Assembly (NCBI RefSeq): GCF_002994745.2
Contig: NC_037094.1
Coordinates: 12,833,001 to 12,897,000, forward strand
Length of the DNA stretch: 64,000 nt
Origin: Rosa chinensis
Lineage: Eukaryota > Streptophyta > Magnoliopsida > Rosales > Rosaceae
Direction of reading: 5' to 3'
Translations under genes and position numbers: made by a program
In this document: positions 12,534-23,373 of the stretch, in pieces
How positions within the stretch are numbered: the stretch's first letter is position 1
Layout: each line of letters begins with the position of its first letter
Notes under the pieces: model-generated
Database searches by the model: none
Seen by the model: the letters and a program-made list of their open reading frames with translations, nothing else
Told to the model about the DNA's origin: nothing

Positions 12534-12941
12534 AGAGTTCTGTTATGATTAATTATAGTGGAAGCCATCATTAATCAAATTTACTCGTTTTCTTATTCTT
12601 ATGATATATGATCACCATAAATATGGAATTTGTAAAGAGACCAACAGAAAACTAAATGAAACAGGGTTCAAGGGGCCTAATTCTAATAGTCAAATCGGTT
12701 TGATAGGAATTTGAGTATCGATATTTGCTTCTAAAATGTCATCACTAGTATAAGTTTATAAATCGCAAGACTTGATGCATTCTAATTGCAATTATGGATG
12801 GATTTTATAAAGCAAATTAGTAAAAAGTAAAGTAAAACACAAAATTTTGGTGCCTTTTTGTTTGGTAAGATATTTGGAAAATCAGTCAACCCAAAGAGGA
12901 AATCCAAGGCTAGAAACGCATAACTGCACCATTAGTCCTCG
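12264..12941. repeat. left arm of an inverted-repeat element around the large CACTA, with a TC microsatellite
   Basis: AGTTCTATTCATAC-TCTAAAATTG at about 12265 reappears inverted at about 25608-25640 (AATTTTGGAGGTATGAATAGAAC). This suggests the 12.3 kb CACTA jumped into an older MITE-like element. A second version of the motif lies at about 12420. A (TC)n microsatellite occupies about 12496-12530. I could not prove a clean TSD for the outer element. Confidence 0.45.
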
Positions 12942-12979
12942 CACTACTACAAAAAGGTCATCAGATGGCGGTGGATTTG

Positions 12980-13560
12980 TATTGTGTGATGACCAAGCTC
13001 ACCGTGGTCTAAGTGAGTGTTGTGTGATTGAAACATCAGACAACGGTGATTTCACCGTTGTGTGATAGTACTTTGCTCAACAGAATACTAGTTTCCGTTG
13101 TGTGAATTCTGCGCAGGCATGTGCCTAGCATGACATGCGCGGGGATGTGTCGGTACATTCAGACAACAGAAGAAGGAATTAGCCGTTGTCTGAGATTCAT
13201 AACACACAACAGATATAACTCATTCTTTGTTGTCTGAGGTTCATAACACACAACAGATATTACTCATTCTTTGTTGTCTGAGATATGTAACACACAACAT
13301 ATATTACTCATTTTTGGTTGTCTAAGATGAATAACACACAACTAAAGTGAAATTGTCTCCCTTGTCTGTTGATTACTCAGACAACAGAGATGATTTCATT
13401 TCTGTTGTGTGTTATAAATCTCACACAACATAACTTTGTTTTCTTTTGTTGTTGGTTGTTAGTTCACACAACAAATTCTTTGTATCAACCATTGTGTGAG
13501 CAATATAAGTTTTGTTGTTTGAGCTTGGTTCTTACAACATTATTTTGAGCTGTTGTTTGT
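12980..13560. repeat. subterminal repeats of CACTA 1, left side
   Basis: Multiple degenerate copies of ACACAACAGA / TGTTGTCTGAG in both orientations lie next to the left terminus. They mirror similar motifs at 24790-25290. Such arrays bind the element-encoded subterminal protein in En/Spm transposons. Confidence 0.75.
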
Positions 13561-13857
13561 TCATTATGTAATTCATACTTGGAATCTCTTTCCAAAAATA
13601 ATGCTCCATGTTACCATATAAAACCACACACTAATCCATATCATTCAAGTAGCATTTTTCAAACATCCAAACATTCAAGTTACTAGATAATATACCAAAC
13701 AAGAAAGCATTGCTAGTTGCTACCTACACATGAATCAAAAACATCCCTAGATATTCCTAGCTGCTAGCTAGACCCATGAATCAAACTTGGTAGCTCAGAT
13801 GCTGAAAGGAGGTAATCCATAGTACTTGCTTTTCGAGCTCTAAGATCCCACTCCAAC

Positions 13858-14377
13858 TCATTTATGTTGCTTCTTGAGCTTTGGATTATTACAGCAGAAG
13901 AGGCATCCTTCCCAGTCCTCACTCTCATATACCGGCATAGTCTTTGTGTCATATGAAAAAGGACTAGGAATAACCCTGCAAGTTGGACAAATCAAATGGG
14001 TTAGCAAATCAGTATGTGCTATAAAAAAAAAAAACAAATCAGAGAGAACAAATCAGTATCTTTTTGGATCGTATATTACACATTAATTCATATATATATA
14101 TATAAAAGAACTAACTTGAATCCTAACTAACTTAAATGAGAAAGAACATACACGAGTCCAATAGGTTATCAAACTCTAACATAGTAAATGCATAGCAAGA
14201 ACTATAGCTGAACCCTCCCAATTTTCATTGATAACTTACGAGGCAACCAGCAACATTGAAGAAACACCAAGTAACTTAAGTATTTTATGATTGAGAGCAT
14301 TTTCCAATTGTTTTATACTCTCTATAGATTTAGGATCATGAGGAATGAGATCAAATTCCTTCATTGTACACAAGGCC
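13858..14377 (-). pseudogene. two-exon gene fragment of unknown family (minus strand, inside CACTA 1)
   Basis: On the minus strand, exon 14377-14240 and exon 13975-13858 are joined by a GT-AG intron with matching phase and read through to a TGA. The peptide is about 84 aa, with pieces such as KEFDLIPHDPKSIESIKQLE, LLGVSSMLLVAS and MPVYESEDWEGCLFCCNN. The frame stays open across the splice, which argues for a former or captured C-terminal end of a host gene. I do not recognise the family, and chance is possible. Confidence 0.35.
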
Positions 14378-14896
14378 CTAGTTTTTCGGCAATATATTTA
14401 GAAGAAGTAATCAGCAGAAGAAAATAACAACAAAACTGCAAGCAACAAAATCAAAACTGAGAACTGGCTTAATTACTAACCAAAAACTTAGAACTTGTTT
14501 TGGATACTATGCAAGTAAATTAACCCCATTACATATTAAGAAAAAAAAGAAATTACCCGAATCTGAGCTTGAGATCGAGGATTCAAGAACTGAGAGGATC
14601 GAGAGGCAAGTACTATAGAGATCTAATCACATAGCTCGTATGCTGAAAGCAGAGCCTCAAGGAAACCTGAAGCGAAACCAAGGCAGAGAAGTTCATGAAA
14701 ACAATGATAAAAAATATGAGACACCAAAGTAAAGAAATTTACTCTGGACACCCAATTAATGAGAAGTAACTGTGAATTCAGCATACTGCAAACATTAAAT
14801 TTCTCCTAGACAACTATAAAGTTCAGAAGTACATGTAAGCACTAGCATACTAGATAACAGCACCAATAAGATGAAACAGGGGAAGCTAGTGCCTAC

Positions 14897-15018
14897 CAAA
14901 AATGAATCCAAAACTAGGTTTCTAGGAATATAGCGCACAACATCCGTGAAAATTACAGATGGCTGTCTGGATATAGCAGCAATGAAAAGTGTCCAAACAA
15001 GCTTTTCAGCCTCTCCCC
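14897..15018 (-). pseudogene. AAA-ATPase (spastin/fidgetin-like) exon fragment, minus strand
   Basis: The minus-strand exon has a plausible acceptor (GAAATTAG) and donor (GTAGGC). It encodes GEAEKLVWTLFIAAISRQPSVIF and then degenerates. This resembles the segment leading into Walker B of meiotic-clade AAA ATPases, where G-E-x-E-K-L-V-x-x-L-F ... Q-P-S-V-I-F is followed by D-E. Here the acidic Walker B pair is not preserved (TDVV), so the piece could not hydrolyse ATP. It lies in CACTA 1 and is probably a captured host exon. Confidence 0.5.
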
Positions 15019-16199
15019 CTAATTTCAAAGAAAGCAGAACTTATTAGAATTGCGCGCTATAAGAAAAAAGTAAAATTTATTTGAAACAAGAGCATTTTTC
15101 TAAGGCATTCTCAATATGATTTAGTGGCATATTGACACAGAATGATATATGTTTAGAGAGAGTCCATATATATGTCATCACAATACCTTTACTAATTATA
15201 GTGGTAATGCACAGAATGCAAAAAGCATTACCTCCATGTCTCTTGGTTCTCAAAGTTGTTCATGTGCTTCAAGACTACTTTTCCCCTGCCGAAAAGCAGA
15301 CAACAATTGTCTATGAACATAGAATTATCGTATTAAAGCATAACATTGTAACAGGCCTTGATCGAATAAATGAAATATGACCATTTTCTCCAAAATCTGA
15401 GCATACTCCAGGATATACTTTGCCAATTCAATTCCTTTTACTACAATAAGCAAGTTCTACGTCATGAGAAGTAAATAATTGTTTATGAGGTGTAATAACA
15501 ATATCTATCCACCCAGTACTTCTATTTACTCTTCTAATTAGACATAATTAAACAACCCAGTTGGCTTCCCAACTTGAGCTGACAAAGACTGACCTTCAGT
15601 AAACATTTGTTTACTCAATCGTAGTCTTATTGTGTGTTAGTTCTTTCTTTAAAATGAAAGGAAAGATAAATCAGCCAGAGCAAGTAAAGAAACTACTTCA
15701 GTAACTTCATATTAATACCACGAGAATGGGTCTTAACATCTTGAAAAAAGAAGAAGCAGCCAAAAGTTATGTGATTACTATTATCCAAACAAAAATTAGG
15801 TAACATAAAGATACAGATTAACCTATAAAATTATTAGTTGAAGCTTTTTATATTCACTACTAGAAATCTGTTCATAGATATTGCACGTTTTAAATCGGTC
15901 ATACTTGCACACGATGTAAAAAAGTAATCTAACATCGTTTTACGAAAATACTGATTTAAATGTATGTCATTAACATCAGTTCTTAAAATGACCGGTGTTA
16001 AAAGTTTTGTTTGAAAATTTGCGGGAACCTATTTTTGCAAAAAGCGCTAAGTGTTTAAGTGAATTGAAGGAAGCGGGTTCTAAAACTCAAAATTCTCACA
16101 CTTAGAAAAAAAAGCGCCCAACCCCAAAACTGAAACAAAAACCCTAACTCGAACTGTATCTTGACTCTCGACCTCATTTCTAAACCATACTCGAGCTCC

Positions 16200-16560
16200 T
16201 CCTCCTCAGTCGCCACCATTGTTACCCTCATCGCCTCCTTCATCTACCTCCTCGGCTTCGTCTAGTCCTTCATCTCACGCACCTCCCACTACGACGACGA
16301 GGTGCTCATCAACTGCCGCTGCTGCCCTCCCCCAGCCAAACCCAAATTCGTCCACACTGACCCCAAGCCGTTCTAAATGGCGGCGTTCCTTCTTAGTCTC
16401 TCAAATCGAAGCTCGGTGACTGCAATATCATAGCGGCGATTAGGTGCGAGTGGCTTCAGAGAACGACTGGGAGGTCACTGTAGGGTTTACCTCTCGAAGG
16501 TTTCGATTACGACTCCATTCTTGGACAGTGCTGCGAGTCGCCGGTCGAAGACGAAGTAAT
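16200..16560 (+). pseudogene. captured HMG-CoA reductase (HMGR) fragment
   Basis: Several blocks match plant HMG-CoA reductase in order. VTLIASFIYLLGF then SFISRTSH is the second membrane segment and following lumenal region. SLKSKLGDCN...AAIR and LQRTTGRSL...GLPLEGFDYDSILGQCC are the linker and start of the catalytic domain. Frames switch and stops interrupt, including a TAG after TGRSL, so no enzyme can be made. HMGR makes mevalonate at the ER; this copy lacks almost all of the catalytic domain. It sits near the left end of CACTA 2 and must be a transposon-captured, decayed copy. Confidence 0.8.
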
Positions 16561-17159
16561 CTTTATAGGTATGATTGTTTTTATGGGCTATTGTTTTCAT
16601 TTGGGAGAAATTATTGTATGGATTTATGGGCTATTGTTGAAGTATGATTGTTTTTGTTTAGAGTTTAAGAAGCTTGAGTTTGTGGGTGGGTTGAAGAACT
16701 GTGAATTTTTGGAGAAAGTCAAGTCCAGCTTGGGTATGTGCTCTCGCTTGCTTCCAATCTTTGTACCAATTGAAATTGTGAGCTATGCAATTTTGGTTTT
16801 AATTGCTTTATTCTATGATTTGTATGGTCACCTTGAGTTTGAACCGTTGATTTTGTTATGCTTTAGAGATTGGGTGGTCTGGAGTTGACTGGAGAGGAAA
16901 AGAGTTTGGAGTTAATTGCTCCAAAAGTTCAGAACTTAGGATACATGTTCTTTGGTTTACTAAGAGTCCAAGTAGTTTAGATTGAAAGGATTTGGTTTTG
17001 CCACTCTGGGTAGTAATGGGTTCCTAGTATTTGATCGAAAATCTTGTTAGGTCCAACAAGTTTGTGCTGAGTTTGTTCTGATGACCAGTTTGTTTTGTGT
17101 TTTATGACTATCTAATGTTGGTTCTTATTGCAATATGACTCGTGCAGTTCTCAATTTGC

Positions 17160-17659
17160 ACTCAATTTATACATTCTTTTCCATGAGTTGGTGGGTCGAC
17201 CGGCTTCCTTGTTATACGGAGAGGAAAAAGTAAGAACTTTGTCCCTGCCTTTTGAACTGTTTTCTTCTCATGTTTGTTGAGATTTTGTTTTATCGTATTG
17301 ATTTTTATGCAATTGTTCTGAGCCAAATTGTTGTTGATTACAGGTGAGGGTATTTTATGCTGTTAGGATCTTTCTTGGTCTCATCTCTGTTATTACTGAA
17401 ACCATTCTGGTTTATGCTCTGTCAAGAAAGTATGGAAAATGTCTTGCCTCGTATGCTTGCCATGCTATGCTTAACCAGCGGTTGTTTCTTTGCCAGTACA
17501 AGTCCGTGGCTCTTTTTCTTCTTGCCCAACTTTTTGTTTTTGTTTTTTTTTCCGAGTGTTATTTCACTTGCTTGTCTTGACGTAGTTGTTCAATGAAATA
17601 ATGATTCTTTCTATTGCTAGGTTTCTTGCCAATTTCGTTCTCTATGTATGCTGTGACTG
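17160..17659 (+). pseudogene. captured ALG9-like alpha-1,2-mannosyltransferase fragment
   Basis: Three exons with GT-AG introns are preserved: about 17160-17229, 17344 to about 17515, and 17621-17659. They encode FHELVGRPASLLYGEEK, then VRVFYAVRIFLGLISVITET and LVYALSRKYGK, then after a +1 shift near 17458 AMLCLTSGCFFASTS, and then FLPISFSMYAVT. This matches the ER N-glycan mannosyltransferase ALG9 family (GT22), in order and with expected exon junctions. The frameshift and missing remainder make it non-functional. Retained introns show it was captured from genomic DNA and not by reverse transcription. Confidence 0.7.
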
Positions 17660-18422
17660 GTAAGTGAACTCTGCTCATAACTAGTTACAGTTTCTTATCG
17701 AATCTTTGTTAAAGTAACAAAGATTAAATCCAGAAACCTTTTTTTTTTTTTTTTGAGGTACTTACAAGTTACACTTGGGTAATGGGTTCTGAAATCTTTT
17801 TGTGATAATAGGTTTCTGGTCTCAATTTAGTCCTTCTTTTTAATTTCTTTACTCTTCATTAAAGTATACAGAATATTGATGTTAGTCGTGTTACTCATAA
17901 TTAGTAAAAGATGCAGATCTACAAATTCACAGAAGTAATTTTAGTGTAAATACTTAAGTTCTGGATGCTCAAGAGGTGGGATACCTACATTACTACTTCA
18001 TATTAGGTCACAAGATTGTTCAGCTGCAGTCAGTAGTTTGGCTGTCATTTTTATTACTAAAATGTAGTTGCATTTAGCTCGGTCAAGTTTATTGAGTTGT
18101 CAAAACACGGTAAATGCTTCGTAAGTAGTAGCTTAATTGGCTACCATATCTTATGTTAGTTATGTCTTTATTTTTAGCAGTAGCCTGAAAAGTCCCACTG
18201 TTTCATTTGTCAAACTTCTGAGAATCTCTTGATGTGTATTCTCCGTGTGGCTTTGTTGGTTGTGGGAGGTAAGAAATTTTTTCTTGAAAAATTTGTGTTA
18301 TCATTATCATCATGCAAAAACTGATCTCTCTCTCTCTCTCCCTTCCCCCATGTATCTAGCTTTGTTATGTTGTTCCATACTCCTGACAATTTTGGTGCAG
18401 GTATAAAGAAGGCCATGCAGCG

Positions 18423-18424
<2 letters not shown>

Positions 18425-18460
<36 letters not shown>
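18425..18460. repeat. (AT)n microsatellite
   Basis: About 18 uninterrupted AT units lie in an intron-like part of CACTA 2. Close by, at about 18326-18342, is a short CT run. Confidence 0.9.
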
Positions 18461-18462
<2 letters not shown>

Positions 18463-19086
18463 CAGTGGAAAGAAACACAAGATATTCCCTTGAAGTGGAA
18501 ATGCAGTGTGTGGGGAATTATGCAGAAGGCAATTATGTGATGTCCTGAACCTCAACACATGTATAGTGATGTATAAACATCAAGAAAATACATGATCAAG
18601 TTCTCGCAGGTAAGAATAGATATGACCTTATGCATGGAGTGACTTATAGTTGAACCAGTTGAACAAACTTATAGATCGATCAGATTAGATGCTTTTATGG
18701 TTATCATGAACTTCAATATACTATTGGTTACATAAACTTATGGTCTTCATGACTGCTTTATGGTCATCATAAGATAACTCTTCATAACACATAGGAAAAC
18801 TGAAATGGAAAACAAGAGCTCAATTTCATTTATATTCTTTTCAAATTTGTTATTGATCAGCAAGAAATGCATGCATAACTGAACAATAAGTTTTTCAGCT
18901 ATTCAGTATAATGAATTTCCATTGTTGTTTTATTCAATGAATTTCCAAATGGACATATTCATGTACTTGATTAATTCTGTGGCACGCTTGTAAGTAGTTT
19001 TCTCCTTCTCTATATTTTTTTTTTTTGCTTTGGATTTATGGATAATGTAATATTTCTAATATGGTTTTGCCGTCATTGTTGTTTAG

Positions 19087-19171
19087 TTATCCATGTACAA
19101 TGTAAAGCTTGTCTCAAGCAATGCTACATTAGAGGCTTCTTTTAGCCCAGATGGGATGTTTGTTATGTCAG
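19087..19171 (+). pseudogene. captured WDR82/SWD2-like WD40 exon
   Basis: A single exon with acceptor TTGTTTAG and donor GTATGC encodes YNVKLVSSNATLEASFSPDG followed by MFVMSG. The SNATLEASF-PD-x-F-x-x-x-G block matches a blade of WDR82/SWD2, the COMPASS histone methyltransferase subunit. Only this one exon is recognisable. Confidence 0.5.
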
Positions 19172-20113
19172 GTATGCATGTCTCCTGTTACATATTTCGT
19201 TTGGGGGCACAAAGTATCTTGTTTGTTGTTGTCACTTGTTTGCTATTATGCTCAGTGGGCATAAAGTTCCTAAATATTTATGTCCTGTGATGAAATTATG
19301 GAAAGCATGCTTGTGATTGCTGTTAATGAACTGCATTTTTGAATATTATATGAAGACAAATTATCTATGTTGCCGTCTCTGGAAGTTGTGCGTTTTTTGT
19401 TGCATTCTTTTTCGTCTGGAGATAAACTATTAAACTACTCTCTGATCTATGCATTTGTTTTTATGCAGCTCAAAGAGAGAAAATAAGTGAAGCTAATCGA
19501 GGTATGCTTTGGATCTACATATGTGATTAATCTGGACGTTGCTTGGGCTCCTTTTTGTTTAAGGAAAAGAGACTTTGTGTGGGATACTAATTTTATACTT
19601 TTTGTTCTTTTGGAAAGTCTCTTTTGATATTGAAATGTTGACGTGTTGTTGTGGAGGAACCAAAAGATATCAGCTAGTGTTTTAACTGCTGCAACTTTTG
19701 TTTGGGTGCTCTTTAAATGGCTCAATTATCATTTCTTGACTCTTGTGGGTTTTGCTTTGGTTCTAGGTATGCTTGCTCAATTTCTCTGGTGTGAAATTTC
19801 TTGCAACAAAATTGGTTCAGAACTTGTTGCATCCTTGGAATAAATTTAAATTGGCTTTTCAATATATGCCTTGGATGATGCTGCACTTCAACACACCCTT
19901 TGTCAAATGGTGTGTCAAATTTCTTTATGCACTTGATTAAAGTTTCAAGATGGTGTGACTTTCAACTTCTTCTTTTTTGGTTCTGTATTTCATTTGCATT
20001 ATGACACGTTGCACCCAAGAAATTTACTTGTCATTCTTTTAGACCGTCTGTTTATCTTGGAGTTGGTTACTACCCAGTTGTATTTAATCTTGACAAACTT
20101 GTTTGCTTTGCAG

Positions 20114-20680
20114 GCTCCAAACAAGGACAGCAGCTGCAGTGTCAGAAAATGCCATAGTTCTAAGTTTTAAATCGAGGGTGAGTCCCCTGTTTATTTCTTT
20201 TAGTTTCTTTGCACTGGGTGTGCTTTTCTTTTCTTTTTTCTTTTTTTGAATTGGTACTCTATCAACTCCCCCAGAAAAATTTAGTTCACAAAATGCTTTT
20301 GATTTGTTTGTGAACGTAACCATACAAAGTACCAAAAGCTGGGGCTAACTGAACTCTTTTGTGCAGGTCTTTTGCCATTCAGTATAGGTGGATCTATAAT
20401 TTTCTTGTCATTAATTTATGTGTGTTTACATTTGGTAAAGTCCAGTTATATTAGTATTGAGATTCACTGCCTTTTTAGTACCTTTTAAGCTCAGTCATGT
20501 CAGTATTTCTTTTTGTTGAGTTTAGTACTACCATAAATCACTGTCATTAGGTTTATGTTGCACTGTGAAACTGACTTTGTCATTCTCTTGCAGGGCCTTG
20601 GATTACAAGTTGTGAAATATTTGGCTGCCAAATATGAAGAGCTAGGGTGTGAAGTGAAATGGATGGGCAAGCCTGATAAG
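20114..20680 (+). pseudogene. two spliced exons of an unidentified host gene
   Basis: Exon 20114-20177 ends in AGG before GTGAGT. Exon 20594-20680 starts after TTGCAG and ends before GTGATC. They join in phase 0 to read TRTAAAVSENAIVLSFKSR then GLGLQVVKYLAAKYEELGCE and VKWMGKPDK. Correct borders and the open frame suggest real exons brought in with CACTA 2. I do not recognise the protein. A short upstream piece at about 19469-19501 may be another exon. Confidence 0.45.
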
Positions 20681-21739
20681 GTGATCTAGTCACATTGGTC
20701 TGGTTACCGCTGTTAACTTCACTTCATGTGAACCTTTAGCCTAATACATATTTCTCTCGCACTTGACTACCAAGATGAATTTTGAGCAAGGCTACTTTTT
20801 GCTTTGAAGCAAAGTTTGGTGTAGAAATTTTGTAGATTGTTGCTCATATGTTTCTAGGCTATCCTTTGTAGGTTTTGGGGTTTTCTTTTGTGACATATGT
20901 TCAATCATGAATTTGGAAAGAAAATTAATGGAAAGCCCCAAATTTTGGTTGATTATGAAATGCATTTCTTTTTCCATGCAAACTTAGCTCATCATGCTTG
21001 TCAAAATGAAGTGAAGTATATAAAAGCATAACAAAACAGTAATGCCAAGGAAAACGAAGTCACTTGAGAGATTAGAAATCAGTATCAAAATGAAAATCGA
21101 TGTCTTATGATTATTAATGTGTCGAGTTGTGTCCGCAGAACCGATGTACTCAAAGCTAGTGCACATCAATTTTACAAAACAAAAGCGATGTCTACAATGA
21201 AACAACACATCGGTTCTAGAAAAAGCAAGCGATGTACATAAAACCATTGAACATCGTTTTGCTTAAATGAAAACGATGTGCTATGTTAAATGAAACATCA
21301 GTCCTTAAAAAAAAAAATGATGACGACTAAAGTTACAGACATCGTTCCTAAGAAAATAATGTGCCAAGCTACATGTAAAAATGGCCACGAACAAACAATA
21401 CTCAAGGGAACTGATGTCTACAAGTGTACTGGATATCACTTCTGGAATAGAAATCGATGCAAATGTTCACGTAGGTATTGTTCGACATATACTTTATTAA
21501 GCATAAAATGTGAAGATATGAAGAATTAGACATACCTAACATACAAAAATATGATGATTATAACGATTATACATTGATTTGTTTTTTAGAATCGATGTTG
21601 GTTATTGTCTGGGACATCGGTTAAAAATGCGCTTATACTGATGTCTATATCTTTCTCTACACCCACTAAGACATCAGTCAAAAATTAGTTTAACATCGGT
21701 TCTGGACTGATGTCTATGAACAAAATTCTAGTAGTGATT

Positions 21740-22067
21740 ACACAGCAGAGAATTTACTCAGTTTTGATCAAGAAAAAAATAAAAGAAAAAGGAACCCTTA
21801 AAGTGGCTAAATTTGTCAAAGAGAAGCTCACACTTGACAGTAATACCACAAGCCTAAGGACAATCTTCCAAGCAGAAATTGGTGTTCAAGTTGTGCCACC
21901 ATAGCTTGGTAATCCTAATAAAGAACAAAAGGAAGGAGGTATTCAATGAGGAGATCAGTTATTCTAAATCAAATATATAATAAGGAGATCAGTCATGCAT
22001 GATATCATTAATACAATGTTTCCATGCCTATAGAACAAGTATATATGTTGCTTATTATTTTAGCATT
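21740..22067. other. CACTA 1 interior between nested elements
   Basis: AT-rich sequence between the end of CACTA 2 and the MULE. A 64-codon open frame has no recognisable domain, and I do not count it as a gene. Confidence 0.4.
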
Positions 22068-22076
22068 TATTATAAA

Positions 22077-22529
22077 GGACTAAATACTGTTTAGTCCTTG
22101 AACTTTTGCCCTAAAAACACTTCAGTCCCTGGCCTTTTAATTTCACACGTTTAGTCCTTGTACTTCAAAATTTCAAACCAATAGGTCCTTGCCGTGACTT
22201 TCCGTCCAAAAATTCCGTTAAAACGCTGACGTGGCAGCTTCTCTGTGATAAAATGACTATTATACCCTCACATCATTTTTTTTAATTTAATTTTTGTTTC
22301 CTTTTGTTTATCTCTTCTTCTTTTTTTCTTCTTTTTTTCTGGGAAATTGGCAAATTTATCTCTCTTCTTCCTGATCTTTACCAAGGGCCTCTCTCTCTCT
22401 TCTCTCTCTCTCACACACTGTTCTCTACAACCAAAATTACCCCGAGTTGGGTTCCTTTTCTGCGGCGCCATCACCTTCGCTCAGCCCTCGGCGGTGCTCG
22501 CCCTCCCTTGGCCCAAGCCTCGTGGCCAG

Positions 22530-22560
<31 letters not shown>

Positions 22561-23364
22561 TCTCTTTCTCTCCAAATCCCCAAATTTGGAAAACTCAAAA
22601 CCTCCTCTCCTTGCTTCTGCAAAATCAAGCCATCCCTCTCATCATCGACCACAACGCTGCCGCCGCCGCTCAAACCAGCACAACCCACGACGCCGCCCTC
22701 TCCCAATCCCTCAACTCCTGCTTCAACCTCACCAAACCCCAAATCACCTCCAAGCGCCCCAGCCTCTCCATCTCGATCTACAAATCGAAGTAGCTGACGA
22801 CACCGTGGGAATCGGAGGCGGCATCTGAGAAGAAGTCGCAGTCGGAGGTGCGCGAATCGATGGGATCGACGAAGGGGTTGAAGTTGTGATGGGTGCACCA
22901 GTGGGTGAGTCAGGGCGGATCGGGTTGGTTTGGTGGCTCTGGGTCTCTAGGTAGGTGAGGGGACTGTGGTGATTGAGTAGAGGAGAGAAGGGTTTGATAA
23001 GAGATTCTGGCACGGCAGCATGGTGACGAGTGATAGAGGAAGAGAGAGAGGAAGAAGGTGCTATAATGTCAACCGTAAAAATAAAAAAAAGAAAGAAAGA
23101 ATAAATTAAGAAAAAAACAAAAACAGGAAAAAGAGAGAAAAGAAAAAAAAATTAAATTTAAAAAATGATGTGAGGGTATAATAGTCATTTTATCGCAGAG
23201 AAGCTGCCACGTCAGCGCTTTAACGGAATTTTTGGACGGAAAATCACTGCAAGGACCTATTGGTTTGAAATTTTGAAGTACAAGGACTAAACGTGTGAAA
23301 TTAAAAGGCCAGGGACTGAAGTGTTTTTAAGGCAAAAGTTCAAGGACTAAACAGTATTTAGTCC
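22077..23364. mobile_element. Pack-MULE-like element, 1.29 kb, long TIRs, TSD TATTATAAA
   Basis: Terminal inverted repeats of roughly 190-200 bp start GGACTAAATACTGTTTAGTCC and end with the complement. The 9-bp duplication TATTATAAA flanks it at 22068-22076 and 23365-23373, diagnostic of Mutator-like elements. The interior (about 22300-23150) is GC-rich, CT-microsatellite-rich and gene-like. It contrasts strongly with its flanks, as expected for a captured 5' exon or leader. Confidence 0.88.
22447..22797 (+). other. open frame in captured interior of the MULE, function unknown
   Basis: A 116-codon ATG-started frame rich in Ser and Pro crosses a (TC)n tract. Other frames are also open here because the GC-rich sequence has few stops. 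A competing frame ends SLNSCFNLTKPQITSKRP, which looks more protein-like. I cannot choose between them. It is probably a captured leader or exon without function. Confidence 0.25.
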
Positions 23365-23373
23365 TATTATAAA

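Larger units (their letters stand above)
15855..21736. mobile_element. CACTA transposon 2 (nested, 5.9 kb, TSD ATT) carrying host gene fragments
   Basis: It starts CACTACTAGAAATCTG and ends AATTCTAGTAGTG. The 3-bp duplication ATT flanks it at 15852-15854 and 21737-21739. Subterminal ACATCGGTT / AACGATGT motifs cluster at about 15890-16010 and 21110-21735. It has no transposase that I can see. The plus-strand interior has intron-exon structure from at least three unrelated host genes (HMGR, ALG9, WDR82-like). This is typical of gene-capturing CACTA elements. Confidence 0.9.

Noticed and set aside
22437..22898. 153-codon Arg/Leu/Glu-rich minus-strand frame in the MULE
   Set aside because: It is a GC-rich and (GA)n-driven shadow with no recognisable domain. 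Kept only as a note on captured sequence.
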